A DNA stretch of 17,161 nt from the NCBI GenBank assembly GCA_013298325.1, contig JAAFHJ010000044.1, forward strand, positions 1 to 17,161, written 5' to 3'. A program made the position numbers and the translations under genes. How positions within the stretch are numbered: the stretch's first letter is position 1; each line of letters opens with the position of its first letter. The notes beneath the pieces were generated by a model, which saw only the letters and a program-made list of their open reading frames with translations, did not search any database and had not been told where the DNA came from. Of this stretch, positions 7,466-13,820 are shown piece by piece. This DNA is from Myxococcales bacterium. Its GTDB lineage: Bacteria; Myxococcota_A; Polyangia; Polyangiales; Polyangiaceae.

Positions 7466-7792
7466 TCAGATCTTGCCGACGAGGAGGAACGCGATAACGA
7501 ACGAGAGAAGAACGAGGGACTCGATGAGGGCGAGGCCGAGGATCATCGGGGTCTGGATGCGGGCGGCAGCGCCCGGGTTCCGGGAGATGCCTTCGAGGGC
7601 CGCCGAGGCCGCACGGCCCTGGCTGAGCGTGCCGCCGAGAACGCCGAGGGCGATCGCGAGACCGGCTGCGAAAGCCGCCATCATCTTGACGCCGTCGCCG
7701 ATGCGGCCGGCTTCTTGAGCGTGGGCCGCGAGCGGCGCGAGGGTGACGAACAGGGCGGCGGTGGCCGGACCGAGCTTCTTCGCGATGGACAT
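7466..7792 (-). CDS. atpE: ATP synthase F0 subunit c, with N-terminal leader
   Basis: This 108-aa protein has the two-helix hairpin of the F0 rotor subunit that carries ions through the membrane. Helix 1 is about residues 35-57, the polar loop has ISRNPGA (69-75), and helix 2 is about 82-105 with ion-binding Glu91 in LIESL. The usual length is 75-90 residues. The excess is a leader that looks like a signal peptide (MSIAKK, a hydrophobic stretch, then AHA|QEAG at about residue 25). Gln58 lies 33 residues before Glu91 and Ser92 follows it, the spacing of the Na+ ligands Gln32/Glu65/Ser66 in Ilyobacter tartaricus; the Tyr70 equivalent is Leu96. Na+ use is only a possibility. The start ATG 7792 has a strong AAGGAG nine bases upstream. 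Codon bias is strong, as expected for the most abundant F0 subunit. No atpF follows. Confidence 0.95.
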   Translation of the reverse strand: MSIAKKLGPATAALFVTLAPLAAHAQEAGRIGDGVKMMAAFAAGLAIALGVLGGTLSQGRAASAALEGISRNPGAAARIQTPMILGLALIESLVLLSFVIAFLLVGKI

Positions 7793-7801
7793 CTGACGTG
7801 G

Positions 7802-7807
7802 CTCCTT
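7802..7807 (-). promoter_or_regulatory. Strong Shine-Dalgarno of atpE
   Basis: AAGGAG on the minus strand ends nine bases before ATG 7792. It is among the best ribosome binding sites in the window and contrasts with atpB, which has none visible. This fits the need to make many more copies of subunit c than of subunit a from the same message. Confidence 0.75.
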
Positions 7808-7837
7808 CGAGGGAAAGTATGGGCTATCGAGTGGGTG

Positions 7838-7856
7838 ACCCGCAAAACTTGCGGGT
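7838..7856 (-). other. Perfect hairpin between atpB and atpE
   Basis: ACCCGCAA (7838-7845) and TTGCGGGT (7849-7856) form a perfect 8-bp stem with a 3-nt loop, in the 164-nt gap between atpB and atpE. On the minus strand it is followed by CACCCACTC, with no T run, so it is unlikely to be a simple terminator. It may be an RNA processing or stabilising element, or the base of a 5' leader that enhances atpE translation. That role is inferred from position. Confidence 0.5.
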
Positions 7857-7956
7857 TTGATCGTTACGAACTTCGGCGATTCGCCGGAGCGCCCCTAGCC
7901 CGAAAAGCTTTTCGAGGCGCGCCATAACGCGAATCAAACAGTTTGGAAAGAAACTT

Positions 7957-8781
7957 TCACGCGTGGGCGTGGGCGCCGTGCGCTTTTTCGCCGTGAGCCG
8001 GACCGTGGTCCTCGTGTTCCGTCGCAAGCGCGATGTAGATCGAGGAGAGCAGGCAGAACACGACCACCTGAACGATGCAGACGAGAGCGCCGAGCAGCAT
8101 GATCGGCACCGGCACGAACACCGCCACAAGACCGCTGAAGATCGTGAGGAGGAGGTGGTCGACGGCGAGGTTCAGGAAGAGACGAATCGAGAGGGTGACC
8201 GGACGCACGAAGAGGGAGACGACCTCTACGGCGAAGATCAGGATGTTGACCGGGAGGAACACCGGGCCCATCCACGGTCCGAACAGGTGCTTGAAGTAGC
8301 CGATCCCGTTTTCCTTGATGCCGTAGTAGTTAAAGGCGAGGAAAATCACGATCGAACAGCCGGCGGTGATCCGGAGGTTCGACGTCGGCGGGAGGATCCC
8401 GGGGATCATGCCGAGGTAGTTCGAGAAGAGGATGAACAGCGCGGCGGTTCCGATGACCGGGAAGAATTGCTTCGCCCGCTTCGGACCCATGATGTCCTTC
8501 ATCATCCCGTAGAACATCCCGATCACGAGTTCGAAGAACGTCCGAACCGTGAGAGATTCCTCAGGAATCACAGCGTCCGCCGGCTTCGCGAGCTTCCCCT
8601 TAACGGAGAAGGCGAGGCCGAGGATCAAGAGCACCACGAAGAGGCTCGCGACGAGCGGCTCCGCGTTGTGCTCGGACATGGGCTCGTGGAGGTACCACGT
8701 AGCACCGAGGTTCTTCATGTTCTCCCCGAGGGCCGGGAAGAGATGAATCAGGTAACTGAAGAATGAAGTGTGCTCGGGCAT
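7957..8781 (-). CDS. atpB: ATP synthase F0 subunit a
   Basis: This 274-aa multi-helix membrane protein is the stator channel subunit of F0. The essential arginine is Arg200 in LSIRLFLNLAVDHLL, facing the c-ring carboxylate. Other family landmarks are the NYLGMIPG segment (121-128) and Gln238 in the last helix. At the RLFGN motif the usual Gly is Leu203, and the positions matching E. coli Gly218/Glu219 are Asp208/His209. Six histidines fall in the last 19 residues (HEDHGPAHGEKAHGAHAHA), a tail beyond the last membrane helix. ATG 8781 is the first possible start after an in-frame stop, but no Shine-Dalgarno is visible. It is co-directional with the AtpI-like gene upstream (172-nt gap with hairpins) and atpE downstream. 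Confidence 0.95.
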   Translation of the reverse strand: MPEHTSFFSYLIHLFPALGENMKNLGATWYLHEPMSEHNAEPLVASLFVVLLILGLAFSVKGKLAKPADAVIPEESLTVRTFFELVIGMFYGMMKDIMGPKRAKQFFPVIGTAALFILFSNYLGMIPGILPPTSNLRITAGCSIVIFLAFNYYGIKENGIGYFKHLFGPWMGPVFLPVNILIFAVEVVSLFVRPVTLSIRLFLNLAVDHLLLTIFSGLVAVFVPVPIMLLGALVCIVQVVVFCLLSSIYIALATEHEDHGPAHGEKAHGAHAHA

Positions 8782-8867
8782 GGCGCGGGCGCGCGTCTAC
8801 CACGGTGCGTCGTCGACGGAACACCATTTTGCCGGTGCGCAGCCCTTGCGACGTCGCTCTGCGTCAA

Positions 8868-8886
8868 TCGCGCAATCCTTGCGCGA
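8868..8886 (-). other. Perfect hairpin upstream of atpB
   Basis: TCGCGCAA (8868-8875) and TTGCGCGA (8879-8886) form a perfect 8-bp stem with a TCC loop, in the gap between the AtpI-like gene and atpB. No T run follows on either strand, so it is not a classical terminator. It may mark an RNA processing site or control atpB translation. Confidence 0.4.
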
Positions 8887-8911
8887 ATTGGCAGCTGCGC
8901 GTCCGCCCGGA

Positions 8912-8926
8912 ACCGCCGAAGGCGGT
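8912..8926 (-). other. Short hairpin after the AtpI-like gene
   Basis: ACCGCC (8912-8917) and GGCGGT (8921-8926) form a perfect 6-bp stem with a 3-nt loop, 27 nt beyond the AtpI-like stop on the minus strand. There is no T tract. It could be a 3' stabilising stem, or chance in GC-rich DNA. Confidence 0.3.
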
Positions 8927-8953
8927 GAGGAAACGGCGCGCAGGACTGTACCG

Positions 8954-9388
8954 CTAAACCTTCGCGCGGCTGAGAACACTCGCGGCGGTGATGCCGATCG
9001 GGAGGGCGGTGAAGCCGAGGGCGAGGAAGAGCGGGTGGGCGAGGCCGTTCTTGAGGGTGAGCCAAAGAAGCGCGCCGATCGCGACGAACTTGATCAGCGC
9101 GAGGCCACCCCATGCAAGTCCTCGTCCTGACTTCGGTTTTTCCTCTTCCGCCGGCGGGCCCGCTTCCACGACTTCGTCTTCGGGCGTTGTGAGGGCGACG
9201 ACGATTTTGCCGAGAGCCCACAAATTCGCGACGGCGACGGTGGCGCCGAGGGCCGTGGAGAGGCCGGCGCCGCGATCGACGGCGGCAAACGCGACGAGCG
9301 TCACCACGGCTCCCGTGATCGCCGTTCCGAGGAGCGGTGCGCGCAAATCGGCCTTTTCCTGAGGCTTTTTCGTCGTTTTTGCCGTCAT
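8954..9388 (-). CDS. ATP synthase subunit I-like membrane protein (AtpI type)
   Basis: This 144-aa protein has about four membrane helices (roughly residues 18-36, 41-67, 92-112, 116-138) and an acidic Glu/Pro-rich loop (69-88). Its size, topology and place directly before atpB, after an AtpZ-like gene, point to the AtpI family. AtpI proteins help assemble the c-ring, and AtpZ/AtpI pairs have been linked to Mg2+/Ca2+ movement in other bacteria. Sequence similarity is loose, so the call leans on context. ATG 9388 is chosen because it overlaps the upstream stop as ATGA and has AAGGA a few bases upstream; the open frame to 9484 is Arg-rich and lies inside the preceding gene. Confidence 0.7.
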   Translation of the reverse strand: MTAKTTKKPQEKADLRAPLLGTAITGAVVTLVAFAAVDRGAGLSTALGATVAVANLWALGKIVVALTTPEDEVVEAGPPAEEEKPKSGRGLAWGGLALIKFVAIGALLWLTLKNGLAHPLFLALGFTALPIGITAASVLSRAKV

Positions 9389-9678
9389 GGTTCCTTCTCG
9401 TTGCCGAGATCTTTCGGCTTCTTGCGACCGGCGATGCGGTCCTCGCGCTCGAGCGCCGCCTGCGCCTTTTTGGTGAGCTTCCACATGTTGTAGAAGCCGC
9501 CGAAGATCCCGAAGGCGAAACCGGCCGGCTCCCCCCAGCGGGTGCCGAAGTGCTTGTCGATCGCGTGGCCGACGCCGTAGCCGATCGCCAAAAAGACAAG
9601 GAGTTCGAGGCCTAACGTGCCGAAGCGACCCGCTTCCTTCAGCGCGCTGAGCCTTCCCCCCTCCGGCGGCTCACTCAT
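9385..9678 (-). CDS. AtpZ/AtpI-family small membrane protein (ATPase gene1 type)
   Basis: This 97-aa protein has two membrane helices (about 21-38 and 50-66) joined by a short loop with DKHFGT, and a charged C-terminal tail. The pattern GLELLVFLAIGYGVGHAIDK, then GFAFGIFGGFYNMWK, matches the small 'ATPase gene1'/AtpZ proteins encoded just before atpI-atpB-atpE in many bacteria. It likely partners with the AtpI-like protein in F0 assembly or cation supply. ATG 9678 overlaps the rdgB stop by 8 nt. A longer open frame to 9900 only repeats rdgB DNA in another frame and is rejected. Confidence 0.82.
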   Translation of the reverse strand: MSEPPEGGRLSALKEAGRFGTLGLELLVFLAIGYGVGHAIDKHFGTRWGEPAGFAFGIFGGFYNMWKLTKKAQAALEREDRIAGRKKPKDLGNEKEP

Positions 9679-10330
9679 GAACTTCGAGCTTTCGGAGGCG
9701 CTCTTCGCGAGCGAGGAGCAACTTTTCAAGCACGAGGCGCGCTTTCGCCATCGCCTTTCCACGGTGGGAAATCGCGTGTTTTTCCGCGTCGTTGAGCTCG
9801 GCGAACGTCTGCCCGGTGCCGGCGACTTGGAAGAGCGGGTCGTAGCCGAAGCCGCTCGCGCCGCGCGGGTGGGGGACGATCTCCCCCTCGCAGACGCCAT
9901 CTACGGTGTGGACCTCGCCGCCGCCGAAGGGATCGACGATGGCAATTGCGCAACGAAAACGAGCGGTAAGCGCTTCATCGCGATCGGGGGCGGTCATCGC
10001 GCCGAGCTTGGCAAGCAGGGCGGCGTTGTTCTCGCTGTCGGTCGCGCGCTCGTGGGCGAAACGCGCGGAACGGACACCGGGGGCGCCGAAGAGGGCGTCG
10101 ACCTCGAGGCCCGAGTCGTCAGCCAGGGTGAGGCAGTGGGTGAGCGCGGCGACCGCCTTCGCCTTGAGGGCGGCGTTCGCTTCGAAGGTCTCCCCGTCCT
10201 CGACGACGTCCGGCGAGTAGCCGAGGAGGTCCTTCGGCATCACCACATGAACGCCGGGGATGCCTGCCAAAAGAGACGCGAGTTCGCGTACTTTGCCCGC
10301 ATTGGTCGTGGCGAGAACGAGGGTGTGCAT
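9671..10330 (-). CDS. rdgB: XTP/dITP diphosphatase (RdgB/HAM1 family)
   Basis: This 219-aa enzyme hydrolyses non-canonical purine nucleotides (dITP, XTP) to monophosphates, keeping them out of DNA and RNA. Family motifs are in order: ATTNAGK at the N terminus (7-13), ETFEANA (47-53), ADDSGLEVDAL (70-80) with the metal-binding Asp pair, SGFGYDPLF (159-167), and the SHRGKA signature (188-193). Length is slightly above the usual ~195-200 because of a basic C-terminal tail. It starts 2 nt after the rph stop and its own stop overlaps the AtpZ-like start, so it sits in a tight run. The rph-rdgB pairing is seen in many bacteria. Confidence 0.96.
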   Translation of the reverse strand: MHTLVLATTNAGKVRELASLLAGIPGVHVVMPKDLLGYSPDVVEDGETFEANAALKAKAVAALTHCLTLADDSGLEVDALFGAPGVRSARFAHERATDSENNAALLAKLGAMTAPDRDEALTARFRCAIAIVDPFGGGEVHTVDGVCEGEIVPHPRGASGFGYDPLFQVAGTGQTFAELNDAEKHAISHRGKAMAKARLVLEKLLLAREERLRKLEVHE

Positions 10331-10332
10331 GG

Positions 10333-11124
10333 CTACTTCGCGATCAGGAGTTGGGCGAGATCGACGCCAGCGCCGGCGAGCGCTTTCCGCTGGAGGGCGC
10401 AGAGGGAGGCGACCCCTTCGAGGCCGAGATCGACGAGCTTGTCCATGACGGCGCGGGCGACCGGCTCCCCTTCGGCGGTCCCTTGAAGCTCAATCAAATC
10501 GCCCGATTCCGTCGCGACGACGTTGAGATCGACCTCCGCTTTCGAGTCTTCCGCGTAGTGGAGATCGAGGGCGTAGAGGCCGTTCGGCAGGAAGCCGGCG
10601 CTGGTCGCGGCGACCGGGGCGCGGAGGACGGGCGTCGTCAATACGCCGTTTTTGCGGAGTTTTTCGAGGGCGAGGGCGAGGGCGACGAAGCCGCCGGTGA
10701 TGCTCGCGGTGCGGGTGCCGCCGTCGGCTTCGAGGACGTCGCAGTCGATCTGGATCTGGCGCTCGCCGAGCTTCTCGAGATCGACGGCGGCGCGGAGGGC
10801 GCGGCCGATAAGACGCTGAATTTCCTGCGTTCTTCCCGAGGGGGCCTTCCCGCGACCGTCGCGGCTCTCGCGACGAATCGGGTTGGAGCGGGGGTGCATC
10901 TGGTACTCGGCGGTGACCCAGCCTTTCCCCTTGCCTTCCAGGAAGGGGGGGACCTTCAGGTCGACGGAAGCGGTGCACAAAACAAGTGTCTTTCCGCAGC
11001 GATAGAGGACCGAGCCCTCCGACATCGTGTGGAAATGGAGGTCCATCGAGACCGGGCGGAGTTCGTTCTCTGCGCGCCCGTCGATCCGTGCCACCGGCTG
11101 CTCTGCTTTCGTCGCTTCGCTCAT
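10333..11124 (-). CDS. rph: Ribonuclease PH
   Basis: This 263-aa phosphorolytic 3'-5' exoribonuclease trims tRNA 3' ends. Conserved segments are DGRAENELRPV near the N terminus, GRTQEIQRLIGRALRA (97-112), which carries tRNA-binding basic residues, QIDCDVLEADGGTRTASITG (125-144), the acidic cluster Asp187/Asp193/Asp199 in LDLHYAEDSKAEVDLNVV, and GTAEGEP (215-221). The segment before the acidic cluster (AATSAGFLPNG) differs from the usual AVSVGI, a mild divergence. Length fits the family (~240-260). ATG 11124 has no clear Shine-Dalgarno. The 51-nt gap after the histidine kinase holds no recognisable terminator, so shared transcription is possible. Confidence 0.95.
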   Translation of the reverse strand: MSEATKAEQPVARIDGRAENELRPVSMDLHFHTMSEGSVLYRCGKTLVLCTASVDLKVPPFLEGKGKGWVTAEYQMHPRSNPIRRESRDGRGKAPSGRTQEIQRLIGRALRAAVDLEKLGERQIQIDCDVLEADGGTRTASITGGFVALALALEKLRKNGVLTTPVLRAPVAATSAGFLPNGLYALDLHYAEDSKAEVDLNVVATESGDLIELQGTAEGEPVARAVMDKLVDLGLEGVASLCALQRKALAGAGVDLAQLLIAK

Positions 11125-11175
11125 AGGAGCCGACGCGATAGCGCATTCCCGCCCGCTCCGCCTACCGGGTTCCCG

Positions 11176-12846
11176 TTAGAGGAGGCCGGCTTCGTCGGCG
11201 GCGTCTCGGGCGGGTGAGAGCGGGAGGATCATGCGGAAGCGCGCGCCTTTGGAGTCACCGGCGGCGGCGAGGCACAGAAGGTCGCCGCCATGGCCGCGAA
11301 CGATCTGCCGCGTGATCGCGAGGCCGAGGCCGGTTCCGTTCCCTTTTGTCGAGAAGAACGCTTCAAAAATCGATGCGCGGAGCGCCTCGGGGACGCCTTC
11401 CCCCTGGTCGGCGACCGTCACCGTCACCGCCAGCCCTTCCCGGGCGACCGTCACGGTGATCGGGCCGCCGTGAGGCATCGCCTCGCGGGCGTTTCGGAGC
11501 AAATTTGCAAGCGCCTGGCGGATTTGCGCTTCGTCGAAGAGGAGCTTCGGGCCACCTGGACTCGGGCCACTTGGACTCGCGTCCGGTTCCACGATGACGG
11601 TGACCGTGCACTGGGCGCGCGCCATTTCCGGTTCGCAGAAGGCGACGACATCTTCGACGACGCCGACGAGATCATCGCCATCGCGGCGCGGCGTCGGCAG
11701 GCGTGCCATGCGCAAGTATTCTTCCGAGAGCGCTTCGAGGCGCGCGACTTCGCGGGCGATCGCCTTCACGAGGGTGCTCCGCTCGCCGACGTCGCCGCTT
11801 TCGGCGAGATCTTCCTGAAGAAGATCGAGGTTTAAGCCGATCGCGCTCAGCGGATTGCGGATCTCGTGGGTGACGTGGGCCGCCATTTTTCCGATGGCGG
11901 CGAAGCGCTCCGCGGCGACGGCGCGCTCGCGGGCGGCGGCGAGGCCGGTGACCATCGTTTCGAAGGCCGCTTCGAGGCGACCGAGCTCGTCGGGGCCCGG
12001 ATCGACGGCGCGCGGCTCGAGATCGCCGCGCGCGACCGCCCGTGCCCGTGCTTCGAGGCGCGCGACCGGGGCGAGGAGGACCTGAAGGCGCCGACCGACG
12101 AACCAGGCGGCCAGCGCCGACGCAAACGACAAAAGCACCAGCCCGCCGAGCATGCGCCCATCGGCTTCCCGCTGCTCGGTCGCCGTCGCCGTGATCGTTT
12201 TTGTAACGTCGTTTTGAAGGCTTGCGAGCTTTTTGGAGGCGTCGTGCTCGCGGCCGCCGAGGTCGATGACAAGCCGGTCGATTCGCTCGCCGGTCCCTTC
12301 GAGGGTCGCGAATTTTCCGTCGTCGTCGGCAAAGAGGCGCGCCGCCTCCTCCAAGCGATCGCGGAAGCCGTTGACCGCCTCATTCGCTGGGGCGTCACTC
12401 CCGGAAAGAGAGAGTGCTTCTAAGGACTTCCGGCAGCTTCGCACCTGACCGGCGCGGGCGGCTGCAAGCGCTTCCAGGAGGCGCCGCTCGGCGAGGGGAT
12501 CGCGATCGTCAGGAATGCCGTCGACGAGGGTCGCGATCGAACTCTGTGTCGCCCGGAGGCGGGCGAGCTCAAGGGCGACCGGAACGAAGCCGGTGGCGAG
12601 GCGTTCGGTGTCGCGGCCGGCCCGGCGGAGCGCCCCGACGGCAAAAAGCGACGTCATTGCCGAGACGGCAAAGGCGAACCCGAAAGCGAGCAGGACCCGT
12701 CGCGCGAGCGGGCGCGGAACCTGTTCGTCGGGTCTCGCGACAGGGGGCGACGCGTTTGTCTCCGCCCGGCGAGACGCCGGATCGGAGAACGCGTTTGCAT
12801 CGAACGCCGCGCCGTCTCCCGCTTCGCGGACGGACGCTTCGGTCAC
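11176..12846 (-). CDS. Orphan sensor histidine kinase
   Basis: This 556-aa membrane kinase has a ~48-residue polar N-terminal tail, TM1 (about 50-71), an extracytoplasmic helical sensor region (72-230), TM2 (about 232-250), a HAMP domain (250-302), a dimerisation domain with His327 in HVTHEIRNPLS, and an ATPase domain: Asn452 (N box), DQGEG (480-484), FEAFFSTK (F box) and GTGLGLA (504-510). All catalytic motifs are intact. The H box resembles NtrB-type kinases. No response regulator gene is in the window, so its partner is unknown. The start is GTG 12846, overlapping the PanE-like stop as GTGA. Residues 19-34 are encoded by a palindromic repeat also found between genes at 14798-14844. A 15-bp tandem duplication (11548-11577) adds SPSGPSPGGP before the N box. 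Confidence 0.93.
   Translation of the reverse strand: MTEASVREAGDGAAFDANAFSDPASRRAETNASPPVARPDEQVPRPLARRVLLAFGFAFAVSAMTSLFAVGALRRAGRDTERLATGFVPVALELARLRATQSSIATLVDGIPDDRDPLAERRLLEALAAARAGQVRSCRKSLEALSLSGSDAPANEAVNGFRDRLEEAARLFADDDGKFATLEGTGERIDRLVIDLGGREHDASKKLASLQNDVTKTITATATEQREADGRMLGGLVLLSFASALAAWFVGRRLQVLLAPVARLEARARAVARGDLEPRAVDPGPDELGRLEAAFETMVTGLAAARERAVAAERFAAIGKMAAHVTHEIRNPLSAIGLNLDLLQEDLAESGDVGERSTLVKAIAREVARLEALSEEYLRMARLPTPRRDGDDLVGVVEDVVAFCEPEMARAQCTVTVIVEPDASPSGPSPGGPKLLFDEAQIRQALANLLRNAREAMPHGGPITVTVAREGLAVTVTVADQGEGVPEALRASIFEAFFSTKGNGTGLGLAITRQIVRGHGGDLLCLAAAGDSKGARFRMILPLSPARDAADEAGLL
11548..11577. repeat. 15-bp tandem duplication in the histidine kinase gene
   Basis: Two adjacent 15-nt units (11548-11562 and 11563-11577) differ at one base. 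On the minus strand they encode the loop SPSGPSPGGP in the ATPase domain, just before the helix carrying the N box. It is an in-frame duplication, probably structurally neutral. Confidence 0.7.
12746..12792. repeat. Palindromic repeat, copy A (inside the histidine kinase frame)
   Basis: This 47-nt element matches 14798-14844 at 40 of 47 positions without gaps. Its core folds back on itself: TCTCCG (12759-12764) with CGGAGA (12783-12788), CCGGC (12766-12770) with GCCGG (12776-12780), and outer GCGT (12752-12755) with ACGC (12789-12792). The 9-mer ACGCGTTTG occurs at 12750-12758 and again at 12789-12797, like a direct repeat flanking an insertion. It encodes residues 19-34 of the histidine kinase tail in frame. 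Confidence 0.65.
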
Positions 12847-13820
12847 GGCCGCAGGGCGAGCCGCTCCCCGAGGGCGACGAGGGCGGGCGTCTCCAGGGAA
12901 TGAGTCGTCGCAAGTTCTGATGTTTCCACAATAAACGCCGCGTGCTGCCCACGCAGTTTCCCATGCGCGAAGTGGGCGTTCAGATGGAGGATCGTCTCCG
13001 GCGAGACCAGCTTTGTGAGCGCGACGGCGCCGCCGAGGAGCGACGATCGGACGAAGGCAGGGGTCATCCCCACGCCGAGGAGCGCCGCTTTCGGGAGCGC
13101 CCGATCGACGAGCGCGTGGGTTTCGTCGAGGGCGCGCGCGGCGAGATCCCGGAGGTCGTGGGAGGCCACCAGCGCGTCGACGGAGCCGGCGACGTACAGG
13201 GCGATCATCAGCGGCGCCATGGCGAGCGTCGCGGCGGCCGCCTGGTCGGCCATGTGGGGGCCAAGAGCCGCGGGAACTCCTGATTTTACCAGAAGTTTCA
13301 CGAATTCCGCGAGGGTCGCCTGGTAGCCGAGGAGGGCGTCACTCGGGGGGCCGGGATGACCGGTTCCGTTGTCGAATTTCGTCGGCGCGGGCGGGAGCCA
13401 GTACCGGTAGACCTCCTCGAGCCGGGAGCTGCCCGGCGAGTGGTAGGCGATCGCCGTCGGGAGGCCGCCGAAGAGGCGTTCCCCAAGAATTTCGCGAAGT
13501 TCCGCATAGAGGGGCGGAAGCATCGGCGACAGGACGACGACCGGCGCGCTGCCAACGGCGGCAAGCGTTCGTGCGACGTCGGCAAGGACATCGGCAGCGA
13601 CGGTGACCAGGATCAGATCGGTCGTGGCTGGCGCGGAGAGGCGCCAGTCGATGCCGTACAAATGCCTTGGAATTCCGGAGGTTCCGACCCGTTCGAGGGT
13701 GACCGCACAGGCCGGATCCCGGGGGCGCGCCGTGACAAAGGAAACGGCAACGCCGGCCTCCGCGAGGTGGGTCCCGTAGACACACCCGAGGGCGCCGGCG
13801 CCGTAAATCGTGACGTGCAT
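12843..13820 (-). CDS. ApbA/PanE-family (ketopantoate reductase-like) protein, probably not a true PanE
   Basis: This 325-aa protein has an N-terminal Rossmann fold with GAGALG (7-12) for NAD(P) binding, the VTVAADVLADV strand/helix (72-82), and an all-helical C-terminal half, as in 2-dehydropantoate 2-reductases. By eye, the two lysines used by PanE for catalysis are absent: the site matching E. coli Lys72 falls in VTVAAD and that matching Lys176 in ADQAAAATLAMAP. A Glu in the late PETILHLN segment is kept. It may be a reductase for another substrate or a nucleotide-sensing relic. It starts at ATG 13820, sharing one base with the FHA gene stop, and its stop overlaps the histidine kinase start, so the three genes are tightly coupled. 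No gene symbol is given because activity is doubtful. Confidence 0.78.
   Translation of the reverse strand: MHVTIYGAGALGCVYGTHLAEAGVAVSFVTARPRDPACAVTLERVGTSGIPRHLYGIDWRLSAPATTDLILVTVAADVLADVARTLAAVGSAPVVVLSPMLPPLYAELREILGERLFGGLPTAIAYHSPGSSRLEEVYRYWLPPAPTKFDNGTGHPGPPSDALLGYQATLAEFVKLLVKSGVPAALGPHMADQAAAATLAMAPLMIALYVAGSVDALVASHDLRDLAARALDETHALVDRALPKAALLGVGMTPAFVRSSLLGGAVALTKLVSPETILHLNAHFAHGKLRGQHAAFIVETSELATTHSLETPALVALGERLALRP

Noticed and set aside
7462..7474. AAGATC-A-GATCTT palindrome over the atpE stop codon
   Set aside because: A one-base loop cannot form a hairpin. The true terminator is the stem at 7412-7441.
7963..8766. A 267-codon plus-strand frame opposite atpB
   Set aside because: It is Glu/Arg/His-rich, the mirror of a membrane protein; atpB is unmistakable.
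8839..8867. Possible sigma70 promoter for atpB (TTGACG on the minus strand)
   Set aside because: No -10-like hexamer lies 16-18 nt downstream; the expected position reads GGCTGC.
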